DNA from: Bidens hawaiensis
Taxonomy: Eukaryota; Streptophyta; Magnoliopsida; Asterales; Asteraceae
Assembly (NCBI GenBank): GCA_021521415.1
Contig: JAIQDT010001942.1
Span: forward strand, 1 to 64,000
Reading direction: 5' to 3'
Length of the DNA: 64,000 nt
Position 1 is the stretch's first letter, and every line of letters begins with the position of its first letter. The notes below the pieces were generated by a model. That model saw only the letters and a program-made list of their open reading frames with translations, was not told the origin of the DNA and did not search any database. The position numbers and the translations under genes were made by a program. Positions 1 through 12,197 of the stretch are shown here, piece by piece.

Positions 1-42
1 AATCCAACACGAAAGTAGGGCTACCGGTAACGGGGCCTTACA
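1..42 (+). mobile_element. 3' end of the first LTR of a tandem Ty3-gypsy element
   Basis: These bases match the last 42 bases of the complete LTR that ends at 7174, and they finish in CA directly before a primer-binding site. The rest of this LTR and its target-site duplication lie outside the window. It is the first of three LTRs of the tandem element. Confidence 0.9.
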
Positions 43-45
43 AGT

Positions 46-57
46 TGGTATCAGAGC
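46..57 (+). promoter_or_regulatory. Primer-binding site (initiator Met tRNA type), copy 1
   Basis: TGGTATCAGAGC lies three bases after the LTR end. It is the standard plant site pairing with the 3' end of initiator methionine tRNA, which primes minus-strand DNA synthesis. It fixes the element on the plus strand. Confidence 0.9.
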
Positions 58-443
58 AAAGTTCGAGAGATTTAAGCATCCTACATGCTTAGACTCGAAC
101 AGAGAATGGGATTTAAGTAAGAAAGGAAAGGAGATGCCAGTCCAAGAATGCCATGTGTCGCTCAAGCAAGATCAGTAAAGGTAAGGTGTATGATTAAATG
201 ATATATGTTAATGAAAAAGAAAAGATACTGTGAACGACAGGGATAGGAATAATTGATTGTTTGATTCGACAAACTGCTTAAGTAGAACCAGCACAAATAG
301 ACTCATAAAGGGAAGTGTATAGGACACGGAAAGTAACGTGATCAGCTAATCACAACTGGCCACTGTTATTACCTGTTAGCCTTACTATCCTTGTACTAGA
401 TAGTTCCTTGAGTGATGATGTTTGTGTTTTCCCTTAGAATACA
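58..443 (+). other. Untranslated leader of gypsy copy 1
   Basis: This stretch between the primer-binding site and the gag start matches 7190-7574 of copy 2 apart from a few substitutions and small indels. No ORF of note is seen. It presumably holds packaging signals, which cannot be identified by eye. Confidence 0.7.
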
Positions 444-3400
444 ATGGCTGGAGCTGGAGACATTGTTGGAGCTGGAGGTCGCACTGGACGACGCGGCAGG
501 CCTCGTCGTGTCCAGCAACCTTCGGTTGAGACAGCTTCCAACACCGAAGCTGAAGGAAGCACAGCGGGAAGAAACCCGGAAAACAATGAAGGAGTTCAAC
601 TGGATCCCGCCATTCAAGCAGCTATTGTTCAAGTTGTGGCCACTGCTGTGAAGAATATTACCCCGGGAAGGTCTGCTGGAAGCCGTGAAAGAACTGTTGA
701 AGGGGAGAGGGGTGACTCAAGTGAGGTAAGGTCTGTGAAAGATGATGATAGGAAGAGGGGCCGAGGCGGGTTGCAACTATAAGTCCTTCAAAGGTTGTGA
801 CCCGCCTAAGCTGACTGGTTTAGGAGACGCAATCGCTACTCTTCAGTGGATAACCGCCATGGATAAGGTTATCCGCATTAGCGAGTGCCGTCCCGATCAA
901 GCGGTAGGTTATGCTACTCAATCATTCGAGGATGAGGCTATGTATTGGTGGGAGAGTGTGGAGCAGAGGAAGACCCGTGAAGAGATCAAGGAGATGAAGT
1001 GGGACGATCTGAAGGAGTTAGTGATGATGAAGTTCTGTGCTGACGCCGAGGTTGAAAGGGCGGAGATGAAGTTCCTAAACTTGAAAGCTGGGACAATGAC
1101 ACATCGTGAGTACACCACCGAGTTCAATCGAATGTCTAGGTTGGTGCCCGATATGGTCAACACTGAGGCTAAAAGGATCAAGTGTTACGTGAGGGGATTA
1201 CCACAGAGAGTCCGCATGTTAGTCAGGACAAGTAAACCTGCAACTTTCGATTCTGTTGTCGAACTCGCAGAAATGGTCTATGCAGACTTGGCTGCGGATG
1301 ATGTGGTGGTGGGAGACGAGAAGAAAGAGAAGAAATGGGTCGCTCCTGCTAAACGACCCGGGTACCCAGATGTGGAACCCTAAGAACAAGCAGCCGAGAG
1401 TTTGGGAGAACAGGTCGTGCAAGACTTGTGGCAAGGCACACAGTGGTGAGTGTAGGTGGGGAAAGGGTTCGGATACATGTCATAAGTGTGGAAAGATTCA
1501 TGCCGGAGAATGTAGATTTGGGTCGAATGTTTGCTACAAGTGCAGTTCTAAGCCTGCATGCTACACGTGTGGTAAGACAGGTCATTTTGCTAGGGAGTGT
1601 ACCGAGAGTGAAGCTGGAGTTAGTAGAAGGAAGGATGCCGATCAAGCTAGGCCAAGAACTAGAGCCTACATGTTGACCCAAGAACAAGCCAAGCAGATTC
1701 CGGGTGTTGTCAAAGGTACGTTTCTAGTGAACGGTGTTTCCGCTACTGTATTATTTGATTCGGGCGCAAACAAAAGTTTTGTAGCCACACCATTTAGTAA
1801 ACTAGCTAAAATGAAAGGCTGCCGAGTGTCTGAAACTTTTGTAGTAAAAACCGCCAGTGACACTTCGGTTAAAATAACAAAGATGGTTAAGAACTGTAAG
1901 ATAGAATTGGAAGGACATGAGTTCCCGGTTACCTTGTACGTTATGACCTTGGGAGGGTTCGATGTGGTTTTGGGTATGGATTGGTTGTCTGAGTTTGAGG
2001 CTCAGATAGTGTGTAAGAGTAGGATGATAAGGTTAAAGTCATTGGATGGTAGTGCGGTGACAGTTTATGGTGATAAGGAAAGTTCTGGGCTTAATGTCAT
2101 TTCGATGATAAAAGCTGAGGGTTTGTTAAGGCGAGGGTGTGGTGCCTACCTGGCGTATGTTGTCAACGCTACGGCCGAGACGAAAGAAATGAAAGATGTT
2201 CCTATTGTGCGTGACTACCCAGAAGTATTCCCTGAGGATCTTCCGGGGTTGCCACCGGAGCGAGAGATTGAATTTCAGATAGATTTAATACCAGGAGCCC
2301 AACCTGTCGCGAAAGCGCCTTACCGTCTAGCACCGTCTGAGATGAGAGAATTGATGTCCCAACTGCAAGAACTCCTAGACAAGGGTTTTATCAGACCGAG
2401 TGTTTCTCCGTGGGGCGCACCGGTTTTGTTTGTGAAAAAGAAGGATGGAAGTATGAGAATGTGCATAGACTATCGTGAGTTGAATAAGCTTACGGTAAAG
2501 AATAGATATCCGTTGCCAAGGATTGATGATCTGCTTGACCAACTGCAAGGTTCAAGTTGGTTCTCACGAATAGATCTCAGATCAGGCTACCATCAGATGA
2601 AGGTGAAAGAGGTAGACATCCCTAAGACAGCGTTCCGAACGCGGTATGGACACTACGAGTTCCTCGTAATGTCATTCGGTCTAACCAATGCTCCTGCAGC
2701 ATTTATGGACATGATGAATAGGGTGTGTCGACCGATGTTGGATAAGTCGGTTATCGTCTTCATTGATGATATATTGATTTATTCAAAGAACGAGTCTGAA
2801 CATGCTGAGCATCTGAGAGAGAGGTATTGGAGACTCTGAAGAAAGAGAAGCTGTATGCCAAGTTTTCGAAGTGCGCGTTCTGGTTAAGAGAAGTGCAATT
2901 TTTAGGTCACGTGATTAATCCGGAGGGGATAACCGTGGACCCAGCTAAGATTGAAGTGATAACGAATTGGAAGACTCCGCAGAATCCGACTGATATACGA
3001 AGCTTCCTAGGGTTAGCTGGCTACTATAGGAGGTTCATCGAAGGTTTCTCCAAGATAGCCGCACCGCTGACCGGTATGACCCGAAAGTCGATAGTATTCA
3101 GTTGGGGGAAGTTTCAGGAGGAAGCCTTTGAAGAATTGAAGAAGAGACTCACGCAAGCTCCAATCCTTACTTTACCCGATGGCGACGAGGATTTCGTTGT
3201 TTGTGCTGATGCCTCGCATCAAGGGTTAGGTTGCGTGTTGATGCAACGAGGGAAGGTGATAGCCTACGCGTCTAGGCAGTTGAAGGTACATGAGAGTACT
3301 TATCCGACGCATGATTTGGAGTTAGCAGCTGTAGTGCATGCTCTCAAGATATGGAGGCATTATCTGTACGGTACTAAGTGTACTATCTATACAGATCATA

Positions 3401-5025
3401 AAAGTTTAAAGTACTTCTTCGAACAGAAAGAATTGAACATGAGGCAGAGAAGATGGTTAGAATTGATAAAGGATTATGACTGTGAGATTAAGTATTACCC
3501 CGGTAAAGCTAACGTGGTCGCTGATGCGCTAAGTCGTAAGAATGAGGAAGTCATTGCAGCAGTGAAGTCATACAAGTTGATCATGAACCCGAGTCTTTTT
3601 GAAGAAATCGTCAAGGTGCAGTCGGAGGTGTTAGTAGATGAAGGGTTAGTAAAGAAAGAAAGGATTTATGGCCAGCAAGACGAGTTGATGGAAAACACTC
3701 ATGGAGTTAAAACTAGGTTCGACAGTATGTGGATCCCACGCTATGGTGATCTTAGAAGTCGAATCTTAGATGAAGCTCATAAGTCAAGGTACTCAATCCA
3801 TCCTGGAGCTACAAAGATGTACCAAGACTTGAAAAGAGATTACTGGTGGCCAGGAATGAAGAATGATGTAGTGGATTATGTTAGTAAGTGCTTAACTTGC
3901 TTACAAGTCAAAGCCGAGCACCAAAAGCCTTATGGGAAGATGCAACCGCTAGAGATACCTGAGTGAAAATGGGAACACATCACCATGGATTTCATAACTA
4001 AGCTACCTCGTACAGCTAAGCAACATGATACCATCCGGGTGATTGTGGACCGTTTGACCAAGAGTGCTAACTTTCTGTCCATACGAGAGGCCATCTCGTC
4101 AGAAACGTTAGCAAGCTTGTTCATCAAAGAAGTTGTAACCAAGCATGGGGTACCGTTATCGATCGTGTCTGATAGAGATACACGGTTTACTTCGAGGTTC
4201 TGGAAGAAATTCCATGAAGCTATGGGGACGAGGTTGAACATCGGTACGGCGTATCATCCTCAAACTGATGGACAGTCTGAAAGGACGATCCAAACCCTTG
4301 AGGATATGCTACGTGCTTGTGTTTTAGATTTTGGTGGAAGTTGGGATGATCATCTGCATCTGGCAGAGTTCTCCTATAACAACAGTTACCATTCAAGTAT
4401 TGGTATGCCACCGTTTGAGATGCTTTACGGTAGACGATGTAGAACCCCGGTGTGTTGGGGTGAGATTGGTCAGAAAGAAATGGGAAGCCTAGAAGTGGTT
4501 CAGGAAACGTCTTCAAAGTTCGATCTGATCAAAGCAAGATTGAAAGCCGCGCAAGACAGACAAAAGTCTTATGCAGATAAGCGGCGACGACCAATTGAGT
4601 TTAACGTGGGTGACTATGTGATGCTCAAGGTCTCGCCTTGGAAGGGGATTATCCGTTTTAGGAAAAGAGGAAAGTTGAGTCCGAGGTATATTGGACCGTT
4701 CAAGATTGTATATCGTGTGGGTGAAGTAGCTTATAAACTGGATTTACCCGATGAGTTAGAAGGAATTCATTCGACCTTCCATGTTTCTCATTTGAGGAAG
4801 TGTCTAGCTGATGACACGTCTCACGTGCCGTTGATGGACATTGAGGTTGATGAACAATTGAACTATATCGAGCAACCGATAGAAATCGTTGATCGCAAGG
4901 AGAAGCAGCTTCGTCACAAGATTATACCTCTGGTAAAAGTGATATGGAAACACCGCAAGGGATCAGATGCTACCTGGGAAGCCGAGGATGAGATGCGCAA
5001 GTTTTACCCTAGTTTGTTTATGTAA
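444..5025 (+). pseudogene. Ty3-gypsy chromovirus gag-pol, copy 1 (broken)
   Basis: This is a degenerate gag-pol polyprotein gene. Domains in order are: capsid-like gag (about 790-1330), zinc-knuckle region with a CCHC box ([14 protein letters not shown], about 1560), aspartic protease ([10 protein letters not shown], about 1750), reverse transcriptase (FIDDILIYS, about 2760), RNase H ([10 protein letters not shown], about 3200), integrase zinc finger (about 3775-3900), the integrase core with DRDTRF and DGQSER, and a C-terminal chromodomain-like segment (about 4840-5010). Four lesions are visible: an extra G near 770, an extra G near 1360, two extra bases in a GA run near 2815, and TGA for an expected Trp codon at 3964. 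The last two are shared with copy 2. Gene order and the chromodomain point to a Tekay/Del-like chromovirus; the clade name is inferred. Confidence 0.9.
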
Positions 5026-5054
5026 TAGTTAGGTTTCGGGGACGAAACCTCTTT

Positions 5055-5066
5055 AAGGAGGGGAGA
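5055..5066 (+). promoter_or_regulatory. Polypurine tract, copy 1
   Basis: AAGGAGGGGAGA lies two bases before the TG that opens the middle LTR. This is the expected place for the plus-strand primer of an LTR retrotransposon. Confidence 0.8.
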
Positions 5067-5206
5067 CTTGTAACATCCTAAAATTTTAATGATGAATAAA
5101 GAAAGCTATGTTTAGTGATTTCGCGTTATTAATTAATATCGGGTAAGGAGCGGATCATGGACTTAGATTAATTGAGATGGGTTAAATGAGAATGGGATCT
5201 AAGGGA

Positions 5207-5214
5207 TATAAATA
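5207..5214 (+). promoter_or_regulatory. Probable LTR TATA box
   Basis: TATAAATA sits inside the small palindrome GGGATATAAATATCCC, 138 bases into the LTR. It is the best core-promoter candidate for element transcription. The same site recurs at 12336-12343. Confidence 0.55.
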
Positions 5215-5540
5215 TCCCCTAAACCCAAGATATCTTTCATTCCTTTCATTTTCTAATACTCCAAAAAGAAAAACACACACACCACACACCACACTTCGCC
5301 GGCCGGACCAAGGGAAGAACCGGGCAGATCCGAGAGAGAGAGAGCGATTAGTGTGTTAACAAGTTAAAGAGATCCTAACAAGCTCAAAAAGGTATGATTC
5401 TTGATCTTTGAAGTTTAAAGATCCAAGCTTTTTAGTGTATAAGCGACCGAAAATGGTCGGGAAGCGTAGTGGGTGATGTTGAACCATAGCAAGGGTGTTA
5501 AAATCGCTGGAAATGCTGGTCAGAAACCGAACAGCGGCTG

Positions 5541-5880
5541 ATCTGGACAACTTCGCCTGCAACTGGGCAACTTCGCCTTCAAAGCGATGAACTTCGCCTG
5601 CAAGCTAAGTTCGCCTGATGAACTTCGCCTGCAAGCTAAGTTCGCCTGATGGCAACTTCGCTGTAAAGTTAAGTTCGCCTAACTGGTAACTTCGCCTGAG
5701 GCCAAGTTTGCCTGATGACAACTTCGCCTGAAGCCAAGTTCGCCTGATGGCAACTTCGCTGTAAAGCTAAGTTCGCCTAGCTGGTAACTTCGCCTAAAGC
5801 TAAGTTCGCCTAAGGTTAACTTCGCCTAGAGCTAAGTTCGCCCGAGGGTTAACTTCGCCTAAAGTCAAGTTCGATTAGAA
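5541..5880 (+). repeat. TTCGCC-rich degenerate repeat in the middle LTR
   Basis: AACTTCGCCT and AAGTTCGCCT alternate every 15-22 bases. By eye there are sixteen exact TTCGCC words plus a few variants. The same block lies at 12670-13009 in the third LTR. It looks like locally amplified short units inside the transcribed part of the LTR; no function is known to me. Confidence 0.8.
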
Positions 5881-5944
5881 AATAAATTAAAAATCTAATG
5901 AAAAATGTGTTAAGACAGTTAATGGAAATAAAATTTTTCCAAGC

Positions 5945-6052
5945 TGACCTGGCAGCTCGACCCCAGCGAGGGGCTCTGCCCCTTGGACCCTGCTAGGGGC
6001 TGCCGCCCTAGACCCCGCTGCCAGGGGCGCTGCCCCGGACCCCCGTTCGTTG
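5945..6052. repeat. GC-rich hairpin cluster in the middle LTR
   Basis: Three short inverted repeats follow one another: AGGGGCTCTGCCCCT, CTAGGGGCTGCCGCCCTAG and CCAGGGGCGCTGCCCCGG. They stand out from AT-rich surroundings and recur at 13074-13181. They could form stable RNA stems; this is inference. Confidence 0.6.
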
Positions 6053-6454
6053 TGGGTCATATAAAGATAGAAATACATTATGAAAAGTGATAGTTAATTG
6101 ATACGTATACTTGTTATACAGTCAGCCGTGCACAACTGAAGAAAGGGATTACGATTAACGGTGAGCGTAACCGTGTTCAGGTGAGTTTCTAGCCCCATTT
6201 ATGTGTTATGTTTTCGGGGCTGTGTGCATACTCAATATGTTTGTTAATACGCTTATCCTAAGAGATAAGTGTATGCCTTATGTGGATAATGTGAAATGTA
6301 TGAATGATTGCTTGATGGTACGTGAACGATCTTCGGATATTGCACGTACTGTCAGGTTGTAACGCTATGTATAAGATAAGTATGATATGTATGCTTATGT
6401 GTATGAAAATGTTAAAGTTAATAAAAGAAAGAAATGACGGTTGCATGGTTACGA

Positions 6455-6745
6455 AAAGGGTACCGAGCCCTAATAATACTCGAGGTATGATGTATGGTTG
6501 TATGGTAACGAAGAGGGAATCGAACCCTACTAATATTCGAGAACTAGGGAACCGAACCCTACTAATATTCGAGGAAAGAGGGAAACCGAGCCCTAATAAT
6601 ACTCGTGGAAAGAGGGAAACCGAGCCCTAATAATACTCGTGGAAAGAGGGTACCGAGCCCTAATAATACTCGAGGAAGGAGGGTACCGAGCCCTAATAAT
6701 ACTCGAGGAAGGAGGGTACCGAGCCCTAATAATACTCGAGGAATG
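6455..6745 (+). repeat. 34-base tandem repeat in the middle LTR
   Basis: About eight units resemble GAGGGTACCGAGCCC followed by TAATAATACTCG. The best-kept units are 34 bases long and the left-hand units are more diverged. A matching array lies at 13584-13874. The units abut directly without unique spacers. Confidence 0.85.
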
Positions 6746-7177
6746 TAGGGCGTAATGCTCTTTATAACGTAAGATATGAAGGTAAGTTAATACAAAAGAA
6801 AGAATGAAAGTATGAAAGTATGAAAGTATGAATGAAAGAATATAAGTTTATGTGTATTGTATAGTGTATGATTAACTAGAACTCACTCAGCGTATCTGAC
6901 TTTTAGTATGCACGCAGGTGAGTAGGATGAGGCAGCTCGCTTGAGGAGACACGTGGCATTGAACAAGAGCCTGGCATCTGAAGACTTATGATGTTTTAAT
7001 TTTAATGCTTTAATGTTGAAAGACAATGGATGTTTTGAGACAAGTTATGAATTATGTAATGTTTAATGAAAGTTTTATATTCCGCGTAAATGTTTTAATT
7101 AACTCTGATATTTAGAACTGTGTTTATGAGTAAATCCAACACGAAAGTAGGGCTACCGGTAACGGGGCCTTACAAGT

Positions 7178-7189
7178 TGGTATCAGAGC
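7178..7189 (+). promoter_or_regulatory. Primer-binding site (initiator Met tRNA type), copy 2
   Basis: TGGTATCAGAGC lies three bases after the middle LTR, exactly 7132 bases from the first site. The middle LTR is therefore followed by a complete second internal region. Confidence 0.9.
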
Positions 7190-7574
7190 AAAGTTCGAGA
7201 GATTTAAGCATCCTACATGCTTAGACTCGAACAGAGAATGGGATTTAAGTAAGAAAGGAAAGGAGATGCCAGTCCAAGAATGCCATGTGTCGCTCAAGCA
7301 AGATCAGTAAAGGTAAGGTGTATGATTAAATGATATATGTTAATGAGAAAGAAAAGATACGTGAACGACAGGGATAGGAATAATTGATTGTTTGATTCGA
7401 CAAACTGCTTAAGTAGAACCAGCACAAATAGACTCAAAAAGGGAAGTGTATAGGACACGGAAAGTAACGTGATCAGCTAATCACAACTGGCCACTGTTAT
7501 TACCTGTTAGCCTTACTATCCTTGTACTAGATAGTTCCTTGAGTGATGATGTTTGTGTTTTCCCTTAGAATACA

Positions 7575-10500
7575 ATGGCTGGAGCTGGAGACATTGTTGG
7601 AGCTGGAGGTCGCACTGGACGACGCGGCAGGCCTCCTCGTGTCCAGCAACCTTCGGTTGAGACAGCTTCCAACACCGAAGCTGAAGGAAGCACAGCGGGA
7701 AGAAACCCGGAAAACAATGAAGGAGTTCAACTGGATCCCGCCATTCAAGCAGCTATTGTTCAAGCTGTGGCCACTGCTGTGAAGAATATTACCCCGGGAA
7801 GGTCTGCTGGAAGCCGTGAAAGAACTGTTGAAGGGGAGAGGGGTGACTCAAGTGAGGTAAGGTCTGTGAAAGATGATGATAGGAAGAGGGGCCGAGGCGG
7901 TTGCAACTATAAGTCCTTCAAAGGTTGTGACCCGCCTAAGCTGACTGGTTTAGGAGACGCAATCGCTACTCTTCAGTGGATAACCGCCATGGATAAGGTT
8001 ATCCGCATTAGCGAGTGCCGTCCCGATCAAGCGGTAGGTTATGCTACTCAATCATTCGAGGATGAGGCTATGTATTGGTGGGAGAGTTTGGAGCAGAGGA
8101 AGACCCGTGAAGAGATCAAGGAGATGAAGTGGGACGATCTGAAGGAGTTAGTGATGATGAAGTTCTGTGCTGACGCCGAGGTTGAAAGGGCGGAGATGAA
8201 GTTCCTAAACTTGAAAGCTGGGACAATGACACATCGTGAGTACACCACCGAGTTCAATCGAATGTCTAGGTTGGTGCCCGATATGGTCAACACTGAGGCT
8301 AAAAGGATCAAGTGTTACGTGAGGGGATTACCACAGAGAGTCCGCATGTTAGTCAGGACAAGTAAACCTGCAACTTTCGATTCTGTTGTCGAACTCGCAG
8401 AAATGGTCTATGCAGACTTGGCTGCGGATGATGTGGTGGTGGGAGACGAGAAGAAAGAGAAGAAATGGGTCGCTCCTGCTAAACGACCCGGTACCCAGAT
8501 GTGGAACCCTAAGAACAAGCAGCCGAGAGTTTGGGAGAACAGGTCGTGCAAGACTTGTGGCAAGGCACACAGTGGTGAGTGTAGGTGGGGAAAGGGTTCG
8601 GATACATGTCATAAGTGTGGAAAGATTCATGCCGGAGAATGTAGATTTGGGTCGAATGTTTGCTACAAGTGCAGTTCTAAGCCTGCATGCTACACGTGTG
8701 GTAAGACAGGTCATTTTGCTAGGGAGTGTACCGAGAGTGAAGCTGGAGTTAGTAGAAGGAAGGATGCCGATCAAGCTAGGCCAAGAACTAGAGCCTACAT
8801 GTTGACCCAAGAACAAGCCAAGCAGATTCCGGATGTTGTCAAAGGTACGTTTCTAGTGAACGGTGTTTCCGCTACTGTATTATTTGATTCGGGCGCAAAC
8901 AAAAGTTTTGTAGCCACACCATTTAGTAAACTAGCTAAAATGAAAGGCTGCCGAGTGTCTGAAACTTTTGTAGTAGAAACCGCCAGTGACACTTCGGTTA
9001 AAATAACAAAGATGGTTAAGAACTGTAAGATAGAATTGGAAGGACATGAGTTCCCGGTTACCTTGTACGTTATGACCTTGGGAGGGTTCGATGTGGTTTT
9101 GGGTATGGATTGGTTGTCTGAGTTTGAGGCTCAGATAGTGTGTAAGAGTAGGATGATATGGTTAAAGTCATTGGATGGTAGTGCGGTGACAGTTTATGGT
9201 GATAAGGAAAGTTCTGGGCTTAATGTCATTTCGATGATAAAAGCTGAGGGTTTGTTAAGGCGAGGGTGTGGTGCCTACCTGGCGTATGTTGTCAACGCTA
9301 CGGCCGAGACGAAAGAAATGAAAGATGTTCCTATTGTGCGTGACTACCCAGAAGTATTCCCTGAGGATCTTCCGGGGTTGCCACCGGAGCGAGAGATTGA
9401 ATTTCAGATAGATTTAATACCAGGAGCCCAACCTGTCGCGAAAGCGCCTTACCGTCTAGCACCGTCTGAGATGAGAGAATTGATGTCCCAACTGCAAGAA
9501 CTCCTAGACAAGGGTTTTATCAGACCGAGTGTTTCTCCGTGGGGCGCACCGGTTTTGTTTGTGAAAAAGAAGGATGGAAGTATGAGAATGTGCATAGACT
9601 ATCGTGAGTTGAATAAGCTTACGGTAAAGAATAGATATCCGTTGCCAAGGATTGATGATCTGCTTGACCAACTGCAAGGTTCAAGTTGGTTCTCACGAAT
9701 AGATCTCAGATCAGGCTACCATCAGATGAAGGTGAAAGAGGTAGACATCCCTAAGACAGCGTTCCGAACGCGGTATGGACACTACGAGTTCCTCGTAATG
9801 TCATTCGGTCTAACCAATGCTCCTGCAGCATTTATGGACATGATGAATAGGGTGTGTCGACCGATGTTGGATAAGTCGGTTATCGTCTTCATTGATGATA
9901 TATTGATTTATTCAAAGAACGAGTCTGAACATGCTGAGCATCTGAGAGAGAGGTATTGGAGACTCAGAAGAAAGAGAAGCTGTATGCCAAGTTTTCGAAG
10001 TGCGCGTTCTGGTTAAGAGAAGTGCAATTTTTAGGTCACGTGATTAATCCGGAGGGGATAACCGTGGACCCAGCTAAGATTGAAGCGATAACGAATTGGA
10101 AGACTCCGCAGAATCCGACTGATATACGAAGCTTCCTAGGGTTAGCTGGCTACTATAGGAGGTTCATCGAAGGTTTCTCCAAGATAGCCGCACCGCTGAC
10201 CGGTATGACCCGAAAGTCGATAGTATTCAGTTGGGGGAAGTTTCAGGAGGAAGCCTTTGAAGAATTGAAGAAGAGACTCACGCAAGCTCCAATCCTTACT
10301 TTACCCGATGGCGACGAGGATTTCGTTGTTTGTGCTGATGCCTCGCATCAAGGGTTAGGCTGCGTGTTGATGCAACGAGGGAAGGTGATAGCCTACGCGT
10401 CTAGGCAGTTGAAGGTACATGAGAGTCCTTATCCGACGCATGATTTGGAGTTAGCAGCTGTAGTGCATGCTCTCAAGATATGGAGGCATTATCTGTACGG

Positions 10501-12154
10501 TACTAAGTGTACTATCTATACAGATCATAAAAGTTTAAAGTACTTCTTCGAACAGAAAGAATTGAACATGAGGCAGAGAAGATGGTTAGAATTGATAAAG
10601 GATTATGACTGTGAGATTAAGTATTACCCCGGTAAAGTTAACGTGGTCGCTGATGCGCTAAGTCGTAAGAATGAGGAAGTCATTGCAGCAGTGAAGTCAT
10701 ACAAGTTGATCTTGAACCCGAGTCTTTTTGAAGAAATCGTCAAGGTGCAGTCGGAGGTGTTAGTAGATGAAGGGTTAGTAAAGAAAGAAAGGATTTATGG
10801 CCAGCAAGACGAGTTGATGGAAAACACTCATGGAGTTAAAACTAGGTTCGACCGTATGTGGATCCCACGCTATGGTGATCTTAGAAGTCGAATCTTAGAT
10901 GAAGCTCATAAGTCAAGGTACTCAATCCATCCTGGAGCTACAAAGATGTACCAAGACTTGAAAAGAGATTACTGGTGGCCAGGAATGAAGAATGATGTAG
11001 TGGATTATGTTAGTAAGTGCTTAACTTGCTTACAAGTCAAAGCCGAGCACCAAAAGCCTTATGGGAAGATGCAACCGCTAGAGATACCTGAGTGAAAATG
11101 GGAACACATCACCATGGATTTCATAACTAAGCTACCTCGTACAGCTAAGCAACATGATACCATCTGGGTGATTGTGGACCGTTTGACCAAGAGTGCTAAC
11201 TTTCTGTCCATACGAGAGGCCATCTCGTCAGAAACGTTAGCAAGCTTGTTCATCAAAGAAGTTGTAACCAAGCATGGGGTACCGTTATCGATCGTGTCTG
11301 ATAGAGATACACGGTTTACTTCGAGGTTCTGGAAGAAATTCCATGAAGCTATGGGGACGAGGTTGAACATCGGTACGGCGTATCATCCTCAAACTGATGG
11401 ACAGTCTGAAAGGACGATCCAAACCCTTGAGGATATGCTACGTGCTTGTGTTTTAGATTTTGGTGGAAGTTGGGATGATCATCTGCATCTGGCAGAGTTC
11501 TCCTATAACAACAGTTACCATTCAAGTATTGGTATGCCACCGTTTGAGATGCTTTACGGTAGACGATGTAGAACCCCGGTGTGTTGGGGTGAGATTGGTC
11601 AGAAAGAAATGGGAAGCCTAGAAGTGGTTCAGGAAACGTCTTCAAAGTTCGATCTGATCAAAGCAAGATTGAAAGCCGCGCAAGACAGACAAAAGTCTTA
11701 TGCAGATAAGCGGCGACGACCAATTGAGTTTAACGTGGGTGACTATGTGATGCTCAAGGTCTCGCCTTGGAAGGGGATTATCCGTTTTAGGAAAAGAGGA
11801 AAGTTGAGTCCGAGGTATATTGGACCGTTCAAGATTGTATATCGTGTGGGTGAAGTAGCTTATAAACTGGATTTACCCGATGAGTTAGAAGGAATTCATT
11901 CGACCTTCCATGTTTCTCATTTGAGGAAGTGTCTAGCTGATGACACGTCTCACGTGCCGTTGATGGACATTGAGGTTGATGAACAATTGAACTATATCGA
12001 GCAACCGATAGAAATCGTTGATCGCAAGGAGAAGCAGCTTCGTCACAAGATTATACCTCTGGTAAAAGTGATATGGAAACACCGCAAGGGATCAGATGCT
12101 ACCTGGGAAGCCGAGGATGAGATGCGCAAGTTTTACCCTAGTTTGTTTATGTAA
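7575..12154 (+). pseudogene. Ty3-gypsy chromovirus gag-pol, copy 2 (broken)
   Basis: This is a near-identical second gag-pol. Its first part is better kept: one open frame of 813 residues (7575-10016) covers gag, zinc knuckles, protease and most of the reverse transcriptase. The two single-G insertions of copy 1 are absent. The frame still breaks in the GAGAGAGAGG run near 9946, exactly as in copy 1. The RNase H to integrase-finger part continues in another frame to 11095 and ends at the same TGA where a Trp is expected. The integrase core and chromodomain-like tail run 11114-12154. The shared lesions show that both copies descend from one already inactive parent. Confidence 0.92.
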
Positions 12155-12183
12155 TAGTTAGGTTTCGGGGACGAAACCTCTTT

Positions 12184-12195
12184 AAGGAGGGGAGA
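12184..12195 (+). promoter_or_regulatory. Polypurine tract, copy 2
   Basis: AAGGAGGGGAGA again lies two bases before the LTR start (12198), identical to the copy 1 tract. Confidence 0.8.
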
Positions 12196-12197
12196 CT

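Larger units (their letters stand above)
5069..7174 (+). mobile_element. Middle LTR of the tandem Ty3-gypsy element
   Basis: A 2106-base LTR opens with TGTAACATCC and ends in CCTTACA. It serves as 3' LTR of copy 1 and 5' LTR of copy 2. It differs from the third LTR by a handful of substitutions and one 8-base unit in a GAAAGTAT tract near 6820. It holds a TATA box, a block rich in TTCGCC, a GC-rich hairpin cluster and a 34-base tandem repeat. Confidence 0.93.

Noticed and set aside
396..632. Minus-strand 78-residue ORF repeated at 7527-7763
   Set aside because: It is the antisense shadow of the conserved gag start in both gypsy copies.
6455..6745. Regularly spaced repeats that could be mistaken for a CRISPR array
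   Set aside because: Units abut without unique spacers, lie in a plant LTR and recur at 13584-13874.
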